DNA from: Eumeta japonica
Taxonomy: Eukaryota; Arthropoda; Insecta; Lepidoptera; Psychidae
Direction: 5' to 3'
NCBI GenBank assembly: GCA_005406025.1
Contig: BGZK01000002.1
Coordinates: 868,001-932,000 of the forward strand
Length of the DNA: 64,000 nt
The translations under genes and the position numbers were made by a program. Positions 34,731 to 46,529 of this stretch are shown one piece after another. The stretch's first letter is position 1. The number at the start of each line of letters is the position of its first letter. A model generated the notes under the pieces. That model was not told where the DNA came from. It did no database searches and saw nothing but the letters and a program-made list of their open reading frames with translations.

Positions 34731-35649
34731 CGGGCTCGGTACATGAAGGTCGGTGACGCATATAAACTTAATTTTCATCGTTTGTAATGATATACTTAAT
34801 ACCTCAATTCAGAAAATAGTTATATAATACAACGAGTCTGAAGAATAATAAAATTAATAGTAATTCACTTTAAAATTTATTTTATAGACTAATCCTAGGT
34901 AGATTAAACGAAAACAACTCTCCATTTATTCAATTTAATCCCAAAGAACCCTAGAGAAATAAAAGAGAAGGTCATCATCGTTTTTTCGGGTAACAACGAG
35001 CAGCTCAAAGCCGGTCGCGATCGCGCGCCAGACCCTAATTCTATTTGGAGATTGCCCGCCCGCGACTCCATAACAATAACACTTTAATTTCTGTCGCTAT
35101 CGCATGTATAAGGGTTACTTCTATTTGTAGAATACGTTTTATTTATCATGAAGTACTTTTTGTCTGTCGCGTCTGTCAGAAATCAAATCAATGATACTAA
35201 TTATTTATTAACTTTAGTCTTTCTACTTATAAACGGTGCGACGTGTTCATCGTGATCGCTAGACAGTCGTTCGACATGTCTGTCCAAGGGCAATGATATT
35301 CCAATACCGCCTTACTGTTCTTACATCGCTTTTCGCTAGTGTGTACTTCGTGCAGAATTAATAAATCGATGACGGCAAAACTAAACATTAAATTTGCTCA
35401 GTGCTGCAAAGTGTTCATCATTAGCTAAATATTTTTTGGGTCGTAGCACAATTCGTATTCAAAACATATACCACACGATGTTGGCATATTATTCGAAACC
35501 TAAAAAAATAGATAATTATTTTCATACGTATATAATACACAACACCGTTAAAAAATAAAATCGCGTGGACGAGTTAACAATAGACATTGTAAGCTATTTT
35601 TTGCATCGTGCAATTAATCTTTTTTGAATTTAACGAAATTCTGGCATTC
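34731..35649. other. Mixed sequence, small GC patches, no gene
   Basis: Patches at 34985-35070 (GCCGGTCGCGATCGCGCGCC) and 35230-35350 are GC-richer and non-repetitive. No reading frame is recognised. Confidence 0.3.
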
Positions 35650-35880
35650 ATACCTCTTATTCAGCGCCCCTAACAAGCATCCTAAAAGACAGCCCAGGGT
35701 AATGTTTCACATATTTCCTTTCGGGGTCGTTACTACAAGTCCGCCGGGCTCCAGCTCCAGTTACAAGTGACAGCTTTGTTACGGCCGGCGACCCGTGACA
35801 ATTGCTACCCAAAAATCTGCCAACTGTATGTCTCTGATTTAATATAGTACTAAGCAAACTTCTGCTAATGTATACCAAGA
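35650..35880. promoter_or_regulatory. Complex noncoding island
   Basis: Contains CAGCGCCCCTAACAAGCATC, GACAGCCCAGGGTAATGT, GTCCGCCGGGCTCCAGCTCC and TTACGGCCGGCGACCCGTGA. A 73-codon minus-strand frame covers it but shows no domain. Candidate conserved noncoding element, though an unrecognised exon cannot be excluded. Confidence 0.3.
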
Positions 35881-36509
35881 GGATATAGTAAATTAAATCG
35901 GCTTAAGGTGTTTTAAAATATATGCTTTTATATCTAATAGTATTTATATAGTTAGGAAACATATTAAGGATATTCAATTACTAAAATTGAAATCTTAAAG
36001 TATCTAAAATGACGACAATTCAATTGATACTTCCACTGTGTTTTGTTTTTTGTAACGTATAAGTTATAGCTAACTAACTATTTTTTGCGGCTCTGCCTAT
36101 TTGAAAAATATTGGAATATGTTGTTTTTATTTTACGCGACGATGATTATACGCGAAACATACTATAAGTTTCTGGAAAAATCCACTTACATAAGCAATAT
36201 TTAAAGACTAATTACTTTCACACATAGTAAATATTTTTTAAATATTGAACTCTGGCTGTATAATACAGTTTCTTTCATCTCACTGTCAATTGTTTTTATA
36301 TTGTGGCATCATTTTAAAAATTGTGTGTCTTCATCACTATGGATTTAAGTCGTGAAAAAGTTCGTAGTATAATTATCTATGACTAGCTGGTCCGGCAGAC
36401 ATTGTTCTGCACTTTCTCGTAGGTGACTTGCCCCTATAGTTAATGCTCGCAGATGCGCCAGCATGGATGTAGAATGAACTTTTTCTTCTTTTGTATGGAT
36501 CGATGTCAG
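35881..36509. other. AT-rich sequence without a gene
   Basis: Nothing recognised. Confidence 0.4.
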
Positions 36510-38090
36510 TTTAAATCCCTTTTGATTCTGATCCCGTCCCCACACTTGTCTACTGACCTAGTCCTGTTCTCAATGTCGGTCCCGGTTCCGCTTTCAATTC
36601 TGATTCTGGCCCCGTTCTCGTTCCTCCTGTCTGTTCCGCTTTCGATTGTGATTCCGCTGCCAATCACAGTTCCGATTTAAACTGAGCTGGAACTTAGTAT
36701 CAAAACAAAATATAGACAATATTACTCGAGGATATAAGAAGCTATACTTCTTGTTAGTAAATGAATTTTTTAGAATCGGTGTAGTAGGTCAGTTCAATAA
36801 TACAAATATATGGTCGAAGTCGGCGACAAATTTTAATACGCATAATACACAAAACATGAAAGATTCCGGTCACAATTTAAATTTTGATCCCATCTTTACT
36901 TTCATTTTCAACCCACGTCCAGTTCTCAATTTCGGTCCCGGTCCCGCTTTCGATTATGATTCTGATCCTTTTCTCGATTTTGATCCCTGTTCAGCTTTCA
37001 ATTTCAATTCCGCTACCAGTCCCAATTCCGATGTAGACGAAGCCAGGAATAAATACTAATATGAAAATAAGATGTAAACTGTATTACTCGGGGAACGAGT
37101 AGCTTTTCCTATAAATTAAAGAGTTATTAAAATCGTCTTAAAAATAAATTCATGGACAAAGCCGAGGGTATTGATTGCAGACTTACTTACTCATAATAAT
37201 GCTAATATCTATTAATGTATAATTTATTAGAATTGGTTCATTAGTTCGGTTTATTAGTACAAATACGCGGATGTAACCAGGAACAATGCTAGTTTTTTTT
37301 TTAATCTTTCCCGGTATGCGTACTACATATCACTAAAATTTCATCGTACTCGGATCAATAGATTAGGTACGTACAGAGAACAAACATACGTACTTTGATT
37401 TATTGATATAGGTAGTTGTCGCCCATGGCTCCTCCATTGTGAACATAGAACGATTTCCTACATCTTTTATATTGATTTATGATACTGAGATCCATATATT
37501 CATCACAATTCCGATCCCCTTCCTCGCCCTTAATTTCTTTTCGATTTAGCCCCGATGCCAGTTTTGCTTCCGATCTCGAGATCGGTGCCACTTTGTTTAA
37601 ATTCTAATAAACTATACCATTTTTAAAGACTTTTACGACGCAGGAACCCTAAAAAAATATAATGAATAAAAGTACCCCAAATGTAGCCCACAAAACTCTT
37701 CTATCTTCCCCTGAAAGTCCCGTTCAGCCGTTCCGACTATACCCCGAATACAAACAAACAGACTGACAAACGCAAAGTATCGTCCCAATCCGATTCCGAT
37801 TTCGGTTTTGCTCCCGATGTCGATTTCGGTTTTACTTTTGATTTGATTCCAAAAAAATATCCCATAATTAGAATTTTTTTTTCACGCACGAACCCTACAA
37901 ATAAACGCGCTAAAAGTACACTTAATGTAATTCCAGCAAGCTTCTCTAGCTTCCAATAAAAATCTCATCGTGATCTGTTCAGCCGTTCCGAAAATACCTC
38001 GGACAAACAGACAGACAGATACAAAGTGTTATTTTCTTTTACACAAACCTTGTCCTGATAATAACGAACACGACAAAAAAAAATTATTCC
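36510..38090. repeat. Cluster of composite GATTCC-type repeats with 'CAGACAGAC' tails
   Basis: Minisatellite parts at 36510-36680, 36880-37050, 37490-37590 and 37780-37860 (for example GGTCCCGGTTCCGCTTTCAA) alternate with two copies of a tail: ATTACTCGAGGATATAAGAA ... GAATCGGTGTAGTAGGTCAG at 36721, and ATTACTCGGGGAACGAGTAG ... GAATTGGTTCATTAGTTCGG at 37083. Two further tails read GTTCAGCCGTTCCG ... CAGACTGAC at 37721 and GTTCAGCCGTTCCGAAAATA ... CAGACAGACAGA at 37977. Asp/Pro/Phe-rich 'proteins' read here are repeat products. Confidence 0.6.
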
Positions 38091-38159
38091 AATCGGTCTA
38101 GCCGTTCTCAATTGATACCCGGACATACATGGTCCATTTTTCTTTTATATTATCTACGA

Positions 38160-39190
38160 TTTTAAGTATAATTTGACAGCTCAGCAGAGCCTCGCTCGGC
38201 TTCAAACTTCTTTTGCCGATAAAGCACCATGCAAGGCAACTATTTATTACTGGTTTGCAGAATTCAAGCGCAGTCATATCAATCTTGATGACGAATTTCG
38301 TGATGATTGCCCGTCCACCTCTGTGAACAATAAAAACATAGATACTGTGCACCGTATAATCGAAACAGAGAGACATGTGACCTACCATAAGATTCGAGCA
38401 TTCTTAGGCATAGAAATGAGTCAAATACAATTAATCTAAACAAACATTTAGATATAAAAAAGCTGTGCTCGCGCTCGATAGCACACAATTTGACTGAGAC
38501 TCAAGAAATGGATCGCGTCACTGGGTGCCATGTCATGCTCACCAAATTCAAGGAAGGAGCGTTAGATTTGGTATTTGTCATAGTAACAGGTGAGGAAATA
38601 TGGATTTTTTGCTACAATTCCGAAACAGAACAGAAATCGGCCATATGGCCGATTAACCCATATGGGTCATTTGAGATGAGCCAAAACCAACTAAAGCGGT
38701 GCGCGAGCAACGTACCTCTAAGCGTGTTATTGTTTCGTTTTTAATAAAACTGGATACCTGGCTACTGTTATTTTGAAAACTTGTAATACCATTAATAGTA
38801 ATCAGTATTCGACCATTTGTTTGCCGGAAGTTGTTGATGAACTCCGTAAAAATAACCATAAACTTCGTATCATCTTGTCCAACAACAATGCCGATTTTCA
38901 CACGGTCAAACAGATAAATAACTTTTAAATTAGAAAAACGTAGAACTTATGAGCAATTCTGCATTCAGTTCTGACCTGGCACATTGTGAGTTTTTTTTGT
39001 TCGCAAAAATTAGGAATCAATTACGCGGTCAACAATTTTAATCACCAGAAGACGTTATCGAAGAGTATGAAAAACATATTTCAGAGGTCACTAGAGAGAA
39101 GTGGTATAAATGTTTTCAAAATTCCTTTATTCATATGAAAAAGTGGATTTACGCATTATGAGAATATTTTGACAAACAACAATTTTTGAC
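38160..39190 (+). pseudogene. Mariner transposase relic, nearly full-length but frameshifted
   Basis: In order: SFADKAPCKATIYYWFAEFK, then DDEFRDDCPSTSVNNKNIDT and RHVTYHKIRAFLGIEMSQIQ (helix-turn-helix part), LTETQEMDRVTGCHVMLTKF, VIVTGEEIWIFCYNSETEQK (first catalytic Asp region, TGDE read as TGEE), GYLATVILKTCNTI, CLPEVVDELRKNNHKLRIIL with SNNNADFHT (usual HHDNA, second Asp lost), and ISEVTREKWYKCFQNSFIHM ending MKKWIYA. At least five frameshifts or stops. About 1 kb matches the usual coding length. Terminal repeats were not found. Confidence 0.85.
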
Positions 39191-41315
39191 GATTCATAAT
39201 AGTTTTTTTTCTCATTCATTCCAGAAATTTTCAGGCATGGAATTTGATAAAAATTATTTATTACTGAATAATAAAAAGACGCAAATATAAACTGATAGGT
39301 AGACGGCTAGCTTAGCTTATATTTTACATGTCTTACGTTGTGTCCTATCAGCGCACAATTGAAATGAATTAATTCATTGTAATGCTATAAGAAGATTTAT
39401 AGACAAAGAGTAACCACTGTTATAATACGATGACTTCTATCAATACCTCAAATGTCATTAAAACGTCTTATATTATTGTCGAACCATAGGGACACATATA
39501 GACAGACAGACAGACAGAGATAAATGGACAGTGAGTTTATCTTAAGCGATGGTACGTTTTATACGTACTTATACCAAAATTCATTAAAATCTGTTAAGCA
39601 GTGGTCGAGTTGAAGAGAAATAGAAAAACATGCAGATTGATAAACAAAATGCAGTAGTCCATGTCTTTTTCTATGGTTGAAGTCATTTTTAAACTGAACA
39701 TCTAAATTGAATCAGTGGCTTAACCGTGTAAACAGAAAATCAGCTAGAGTAAGTTTCGCATTTAGATAATAAGTATGGATTAATAAACGGCCAACAATAT
39801 AACTCCAGAAGCTCTATGAAATGAGTCACAGAGCTTGAGAGATTTACAAGTAATATAGACTAACATTTATATGTTTTTAATATTTTGTTATAACTTCAAT
39901 GTAATGATATGGAATTGTAAAAAACCAAAACAATCAGAAAGAAAGTGCATAAAATTCCAATCCATATTTTATTAATTTAATAATACCAGTTACAATATAG
40001 CGGAAACCCCTACACATTTCGAACTCAACTGATTAAAATTCATTGTTACCTAAAAGCAACTGTTCCACTGGAACCGTCACGATAAATCTTGTTATAATAT
40101 CGACAATGAATAATCCAAGTAGTCAGTAGTGGAGCAACTCGGCGTGTTAGTTTAGGCTTATTATGAACAGAGTTTCGGAAGGTCAGTTTGTTTACGAAAG
40201 CCTTGATTGAGCAATAACTACTTAATTATTCTAAAATATCATCCCTGCTTGTTATAGGAAAAAGGTACTAAACTCTGATTTCGTTGTTTACCACGCTATC
40301 AAGGTTTAAGTTCGTGTTTAGATCTGTTCATCCAATGATCTTTTACAAATATCAATATGTAACGAGTTTGAAAAAAATCTACGCCAACCTACAAAAATTC
40401 AAGATCAAATGACGAATCAATTATGTTTATTGTAATCATAAAAGTGGTCGAGAAAATTGACATTTGTATATGTTATTAAGCGGTATAGCAGGACAATATA
40501 AAGTTCACTACACTAAGCTTATAAAACATAGTTCACTTAAATTATTAAAAAATATATTAAAATCTTCTACGTGCCAAATCATTTTGTTGTCCCTTTTCAA
40601 GAAGCTTGAGAAATGATGTATATGCGTCATAGACACAAACTGGCCAAAAAGAAGATCGATTTCTTACATCCAGGGTTTCTTACCAATTAACTAAATGACG
40701 TGAAGATTTCAATTGCACTAATCTCACACGAATAACGTATCACTCTTTATACATTTCGTGTGATTTATTTAAAATAATATATTACAAATATTTTTGCATG
40801 GTCGATAAATATATTGCATTAAAATCAACATGCGTGTCCATAGTAGACAGTGATTACATTGTTAGTATTGAAAAGTGAAAAATGTGAATATTGTACAACA
40901 AAATTGTTAACAGATTTTATAAACAATGGTTATCGTTGAATCTATTTATAAAGATCTGTTAGTCTGATTTTTTACAGAATTACAAAATTCAAGGTACAAA
41001 AGATAAGACTCCCTCGTTTTATCAATGCATAGGTACATTGTAAAACACAAAACAAACTAATCAGAGTAGCCAAAAATAATTTCGAAAGCAATAGGATTAA
41101 AAATATTACAATGATAGAAAAAGCTATGGGGATGGATAAATAGTAAGTAAAGAAATCACAATTAACTAGAACAACTACAATAAAAATAATATAATTTATA
41201 TCAGTGTTACCGACGATATAAGTTCTATTATATGCGGTCATAATTTTTGTTGAAGTGTATCTGGCGAGTATAATTAGTAGTCATACCACTGATAATGATG
41301 ACAGTGTTAAACCTG
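39191..41315. other. AT-rich sequence without a recognised gene
   Basis: A short dispersed-repeat tail at about 39480-39660 (GACAGACAGACAGACAGAGA, then AAATCTGTTAAGCAGTGGTC) is seen. The 89-codon minus-strand frame at 40972-41241 is hydrophobic because of AT composition and is not supported. Confidence 0.4.
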
Positions 41316-41585
41316 ATTGCAATAGACGCTTACCTACAACATGCAATAACATAGAATATGCAACCCACCACTGACCCTCGAAACTGTTCTTCCATTACGA
41401 ATTCCTATTCAACTAATTGAATATTTATTCTAGAGGATTGACAGATATCGAACACCTAAACAAGTGTTCATTAGTAATTATTCTTAGTCTGCTAGTCGTT
41501 ATATTGTTAATTCTACTTACATTTCATACCAACTAGACACATCCTCAGGAAAATGTAGACACTAGGCGTAAAAAGTATTAAAACG
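41316..41585 (-). mobile_element. Isolated Penelope-like terminal repeat copy with ribozyme-like core
   Basis: Aligns with 19321-19600: ATGCAACCCACCACTGACCC, GACAGATATCGAACACCTAA and TACCAACTAGACACATCCTC are shared. No Penelope coding sequence is nearby. The copy stops where LINE coding sequence begins at 41586. Confidence 0.8.
41505..41558 (-). ncRNA. Candidate hammerhead ribozyme motif (third copy)
   Basis: Minus strand: CTGAGGA core (41542-41548), stem-loop GTGTC TAGTT GGTAT, GAAA (41522-41525), T, loop GTAA, then GTA with predicted cleavage between 41514 and 41513. Here position 15.2 is T opposite G, a wobble pair, and stem II changes keep G-T pairs. So the fold is retained although the sequence has diverged from the other two copies. 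Confidence 0.45.
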
Positions 41586-42120
41586 ATCTGGCAAAAGTAT
41601 TTGATACAATTAATCTTAAAATATTTTTGAAAGAATTATGGAGGTATGTTATCGGGGGCCTTTAACGTTAACTCATAAACAACTACCTCTTGAATTATAA
41701 TAATCAACTAATCGAATAAATAAACTAGAAATTAATAAAAACATCGAATTATAATAAACAAATTTGATAGTGAAACTAAACCTGTTAAAGCAAGAGTTTT
41801 TTCAAGAAACCAACTAGTTTTACTACTTTTTGTTTTATGTATTAATAATGTTTATAAAATATTATCAGAAAATGCTCCAGTTTTTTATGCTGTTGATACA
41901 GTTGTGCTATGTACTGAGAAAAACTAAGTGAATCTTCTCATAAGTAAATCGTTAAAAATTCATAATTTTTGGCTCCGAATTAATGAGTTTTTTTTTCATA
42001 ACACTGGTAAGATGTAACACTCATTCAAAATATCTATTTAATTACCTTTGATAGTTATATAGAGTATTTACATCATGGTCTGTTTGAAAGCACTATAAAT
42101 CATGAAATTAATGCATAGAG
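41586..42120 (+). pseudogene. LINE reverse transcriptase relic
   Basis: Begins DLAKVFDTINLKIFLKELWR then YVIGGL, the block DLxKAFDTIxHxILLxKLxxYGIRG of jockey/CR1-type enzymes. Further on, after frame changes, LLFVLCINNVYKILSENAPV and FYAVDTVVLCTEKN carry the catalytic box, with YADD read as YAVD, so one catalytic Asp is lost. No C-terminal region follows. It abuts the Penelope terminal repeat with no gap. Confidence 0.75.
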
Positions 42121-42513
42121 TGGGGCGTATGACAACTCAGTTGAATCAACAGCATTTATTGAAAATTAATTAATATATAAAATGTGGATAAGTGAATAGA
42201 ATAAGAATACACAAAATGGATAGGTAGTGTATGTCATCATTAAAGTAAAAAAAAAATGCTTTCGCAGTTAGCGTTTTAAGATACGAGAATGTAATATAAA
42301 TATAAGAAAATATAAATACTGTATATTAAAAAAGAGAATTAGTGCTTGCTTTGTCAATTTATGTCGCCAAAAAGTAGTGAAACTATTAATACTAACAAAT
42401 ATACATTACGTGATAAAATACTCCAGTCAACTCTCTAATAGTATGACAACTTTAATCTGCTACACAAACTATTTAAGAAATGGATCAGTGAAAATTCTAT
42501 TTATTCAACTCAT
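42121..42513. other. AT-rich sequence without a gene
   Basis: Nothing recognised. Confidence 0.4.
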
Positions 42514-42638
42514 AAATTAAATTTTTATTTTTTGTAAAACTGTATTATTCTACAATCTGTAGAGGTACTATACAGCTGTGAAGTACCTCTACAGATTATA
42601 GAATAATACAGTTTTACAAATAAAAAAATGTTTAATTT
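42514..42638. repeat. Large hairpin, about 55-bp arms, 14-nt loop
   Basis: Left arm 42514-42568 and right arm 42583-42638 pair along nearly their whole length. The inner 35 bp have a single mismatch (TACAATC against TATAATC). Loop is TATACAGCTGTGAA. No protein, terminal duplication or known element is associated. It is the longest foldback of this kind in the window. Confidence 0.85.
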
Positions 42639-42969
42639 AAAACAAAAAAATATTTAATTTAAAACGAAAATCCTCTAAAAATCTAAATTTCTATACAAAG
42701 AAACCTATTTCTTAACATAAACAATAATTTAAGAATTAACATATTATAACATATTATTCCACTGTTTTTTTTATATATGTAACTTTAATCCAGACAATGT
42801 AAACTTATATATTTGACCATAATTGTTTAATATTAGTAGACATCGATAATGAAAGCATTTTTAGAAAAGACTACTTTAGCAAATAGCTTTAAGCAAGCAA
42901 ATAAAAAAATTTAATTTATCACGAATTAATTAACATCTTGAGAACTACGAAATCCTTCTATTTTATTTT
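42639..42969. other. AT-rich sequence without a gene
   Basis: Nothing recognised. Confidence 0.4.
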
Positions 42970-43090
42970 ATTCGTCTTCCTTGCTTCTGTCTGGTGCTTC
43001 GTCGTCTGTTAGCTCAGCTTTAATATCCGCCGCTTAATCTTCATTGAGATTTTGTCCGTTGTCTGAAGACGAAATGCTTTCCATTTGTGT
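42970..43090 (-). other. Possible eroded coding fragment or exon end
   Basis: On the minus strand, from an ATG at 43085: MESISSSDNGQNLNED, then a TAA, then in the same frame AADIKAELTDDEAPDRSKED and a second stop. The acidic, serine-rich composition continues across the first stop, unlike random AT-rich sequence here. TTTAG just upstream could be a splice acceptor. It may be a decayed exon or transposon ORF piece. Weak evidence. Confidence 0.25.
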
Positions 43091-43629
43091 ACACTAAACA
43101 ATTATCTTTAGGGAATAAAAGAAAATCATATTAACTTTTATTTTTTCTGTTTCGCTTAAAATAATTTTTTCGTACTCATTCAAAGTTTTCGTTTGAAATC
43201 AAATCAATTCAAAAATATCTTTATTTCGTAGATAATAGAATTACACGTGAAATGCGTCATTACGTTTATGTTAAATAATTATTACAAACATACGTTTGTG
43301 TCAGGTTAGGTTAGCCAACCAGCCTAAAACTGCCGTATTCAATTGACTCTACACGTATATTCAGTATTAACTGATAAGCGCGCAATAAAAAAATGAAAAT
43401 TATTAAACTGTATTTCGTTTACTTAAAAAAAAGTATAAAGTTATCTCCAAAATTTTTATTTAAGTGCCTATATTTTGTGATTGTTCTGATACAAATCCAA
43501 CGGCAACGATATGACAAATAAAAATGTTTGCATACACAAAGTATAAATGCCGCTCCTCTACATAAACACAATTGTGTAATGTAAAAGTTCACCCATTTCC
43601 AAAAAAGATAGCCATAGGCCCTCGACGCC
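43091..43629. other. AT-rich sequence without a gene
   Basis: Nothing recognised. Confidence 0.35.
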
Positions 43630-44540
43630 ATTACGCATCTGACATTCGGGTTCCGTAGTTAAACGTAATAGCATTAAAACAAAAACTTCCCGGCCTTGTC
43701 GGAGGTGCTCACGCTATTTGACTGACAACTGTTCCGCTGGAAAGGTTCACTTTATTCGTGTTTGCTGTTGCCCGTAAACAAAGCCCGATGTATTTCGGCT
43801 TTCCATTATTTTTCTTGAACTCGTATTTTCGGCCTTCACTCATCCAATATTCAGTCATGAATCCTCAATCATTTCCAGGTCGATTTAGCTTTTCTTAAAA
43901 CTTTATTCAATTTCGTATAGAATTATTTGAGGTTGTTGCATATAATAAATTTAAACAAAAATTACTGTGATAGGAGTCCTCCACGTGTTTCATTTCAGCA
44001 ATATTGTAGCGATTTTAGCAATATGAAGTTCACAATATTAATTAAATATATGTTCCTTGGTGATAATTTATTTTTTTTTGTTATAAAAAATGTCTTAGTT
44101 TGCGATCTAATAATTTGCCTCATGTATAACTTTTTCTATCTAATCTTTAAACTGTGTTTTTGATTTGGTCGACATTTCCTTTATCTCGTCGTATTTAAAT
44201 AAGTCAAAAGGAACAGTTGCTTTTATAAATGAGAGGCATGAAAGCACTTTCTGTCCTTGATTTGAATTTTACAGAAGCATTACGAAACGAGCTAAAAAGC
44301 TTAGACTTTGAGATTTCGACGCCGGGTCCCCGAAGACTGAGCGCAGTGGACGGCCATCGTCACCGATGCAGTGAAGTATCCTAACCTGGCGGCTTAATGA
44401 CGCCCCGAGGCGATGGACAGCTGGTTTAATTTAACTTAAGTCGGAGACCCATTGGTCATTTCGCACGTGGTCACGATTCGGCCTCGGTGGGTGTCGTCCA
44501 GCTCGAAGGTAAAGCCCTGACCGCTGGGTGGCCACCTTTT
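43630..44540. promoter_or_regulatory. Two complex noncoding islands
   Basis: 43630-43900 (GCCCTCGACGCCATTACGCA, CTTCCCGGCCTTGTCGGAGG) and 44310-44540 (GACGCCGGGTCCCCGAAGAC, TGACGCCCCGAGGCGATGGA, GCCTCGGTGGGTGTCGTCC) flank an AT-rich gap. Neither contains a recognised repeat. A plus-strand frame at about 44430-44554 (RRPIGHFARGHDSASVGVV) could be an exon ending at CTCGAAGGTAAAG, but nothing identifies it. Candidate conserved regulatory DNA. Confidence 0.3.
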
Positions 44541-44916
44541 GTTAATGATTTTTAACGAAAATACAAAACATAATAAGGAGAGCGAGCGAAGTATGTCCTA
44601 ATACTATGTATCATTTGTAGTCATTGTATTAGAGCTGGATGAATTTAAGCTACGTATTTTGTGTAAATTTTCTCTTTACGATTACTTTGTTTTTTCTGTG
44701 GGATTTTAAGGATTTAGGTTTTTTGTTCTGGTTTTCCTTAAAATATCGGTAAGGCCCTACGTTTTTCAAAATTGTAGACTATCTTTTTAGAAGAAGGTGG
44801 GGGAATGCTCTAGGAAATGCTGTATATTTTCTTTGACGTATTTTAAAATACATATATTACAGTGACTAGTACGTATACCGTAACGCAGAGAGCTCTTAGA
44901 GGCGTCGATGTCTGTG
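44541..44916. other. AT-rich sequence without a gene
   Basis: Nothing recognised. Confidence 0.35.
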
Positions 44917-44963
44917 GGGGTTATTCTTCAATGATACAAGTTTTATCATTGAAGAATAACCCC
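44917..44963. repeat. Perfect hairpin, 20-bp arms, 7-nt loop
   Basis: GGGGTTATTCTTCAATGATA (44917-44936) and its exact reverse complement (44944-44963). Confidence 0.9.
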
Positions 44964-45059
44964 TATTGAAGAAAATAAATAATGATTCAAGTTACTTGTT
45001 TTATTAATTTTTTTAATTTTACTACTTTTACTTAATTACGTGTTTTACTAAATTACGTT

Positions 45060-45102
45060 AGATTTTTTTTTCTATATCGAATGCGATATAGAAAAAAAAT
45101 CT
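45060..45102. repeat. Hairpin, about 19-bp arms, 4-nt loop
   Basis: AGA, a T9 run and CTATATCG pair with CGATATAG, an A8 run and TCT around AATG. The only difference is one base in the homopolymer. Confidence 0.85.
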
Positions 45103-45739
45103 ATTTTTGTTCTAAAAATAAAGATATCTAATTATTGTTGTAATTTTATAATTTCCTCCCAAAATCGTTTATTTACTTTCGAATAAACATTTTTTTTAAA
45201 TCGTTTACCTAAATAAAATATTTATTTACGCTATACATTCCTGAATCGGTCACAGAACTTCATATATATTATATATGGAGTAATATATATATAACTTTTT
45301 CTTGATATCTTTGCATAAAATAGGCTATGCTAAAGGGACAGACAGATATACTGACAGATAAAGGAAATGGTGCGTGATCTAATAGAGTTTTAATTTTTTA
45401 TCGGGGTTGAACTTTAAAAATGTACTGTAAATGAAATGCAATGACACATTTGACAGCGATGCTTTGCATATTATTGACAAAATAATTATTGCAAGTATTT
45501 CAAGATTTCATCTTTATTAATATTACCCTTAATTAATATAATGAATTTTTTTTCTAATTAACATTGTTCAATATCAACAAAAAAGGATAACGTATTAATG
45601 TTTTTGAAAACATTTTTTAGTCGATATAATTTCATTCAAAGTCTCGAAGTCGACAATTTTGTTATTTTGAATTAATAACAAAAATGAAATAGTAAAAATT
45701 CGTTGATGCTTAAAGTCCTTGAGGAACAAAGCAAATATT
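45103..45739. other. AT-rich sequence without a gene
   Basis: Contains a short tail-like CAGACAGATATACTGACAG at 45341, of the dispersed-repeat type seen at 37730. Confidence 0.35.
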
Positions 45740-46040
45740 TAAATTCTTCAGTTACGGACGTTCCAGTCAAAAACCAATCCACGTGGTGATCCTACATATG
45801 CCTATTCGAACGAGAGAAATATTCTGCGCACGCGCTCCTCGGGCCTAATTACGTTCTGCTTTGTCCGATGGAGGCTAGTGCCTGTGAAGGGTTGACAAGG
45901 GTCGAGCCGACCGTGAGAGGGTCAGATTAGGGGATCACTTATAATCCACTGCCTACGCGTTACGTATCGCGGTGCAGCGCGTTTTTTGTAAATGACGATT
46001 GATACCTTCGCATGTTAATAGAGATTTACGAGATACTGTG
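45740..46040. promoter_or_regulatory. Complex noncoding island
   Basis: GCGCACGCGCTCCTCGGGCC at 45826, GTCGAGCCGACCGTGAGAGG at 45901, then GATTAGGGGATCACTTATAA (bicoid/Otx-like GATTA cores in both orientations) and CGTTACGTATCGCGGTGCAG. No reading frame or repeat. Candidate enhancer or promoter by composition. Confidence 0.3.
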
Positions 46041-46529
46041 ACGTTTAGGCCATCATTTATATATATACTTTATTGTCAATCCGGTTCGATGTTAAAAGTT
46101 TAAATAATAATACTCACATGAAACTTTTATTTTCAAGCCTTCGAAAAACACTATTTTGCTAACCATTTAATGTAAAAACCCATGAAAAATCGAAAAATGC
46201 AATACCTATATAAATCGTAATGTTTTTTAATTTTTACAACCGGTTAGCTTTTTGATTAGATTATCAAATGAGTTCAGTTGATATATGTACGCGCGCGCCT
46301 CTGTGTGTGTGCACTCATTCATGCACATATGCATAATTAATTACATAAGTAAAAAGGCTTTTACGAGGGGCGTCACTATAAAGTGAAAACGAGGTCCAAA
46401 CTCTTTGGAACCAAACACGTAAATACTTGCTGCTAAACCTGGTTTATTGATTTAATTTTCATAAAGAAAATATATTGAATATCAGTTATTAAAAAAAAAT
46501 GGACGTCATTCTTTAGCAATCTGTTGTTG

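Noticed and set aside
36751..37059. 102-codon frame rich in Asp, Pro and Phe
   Set aside because: It is a product of the GATTCC/GGTCCC minisatellite. Similar sequence lies in several other places with stops.
40972..41241. 89-codon hydrophobic minus-strand frame as a membrane protein
   Set aside because: Ile/Leu/Phe-rich frames are common by chance in such AT-rich DNA. It has no conserved motif and no start context.
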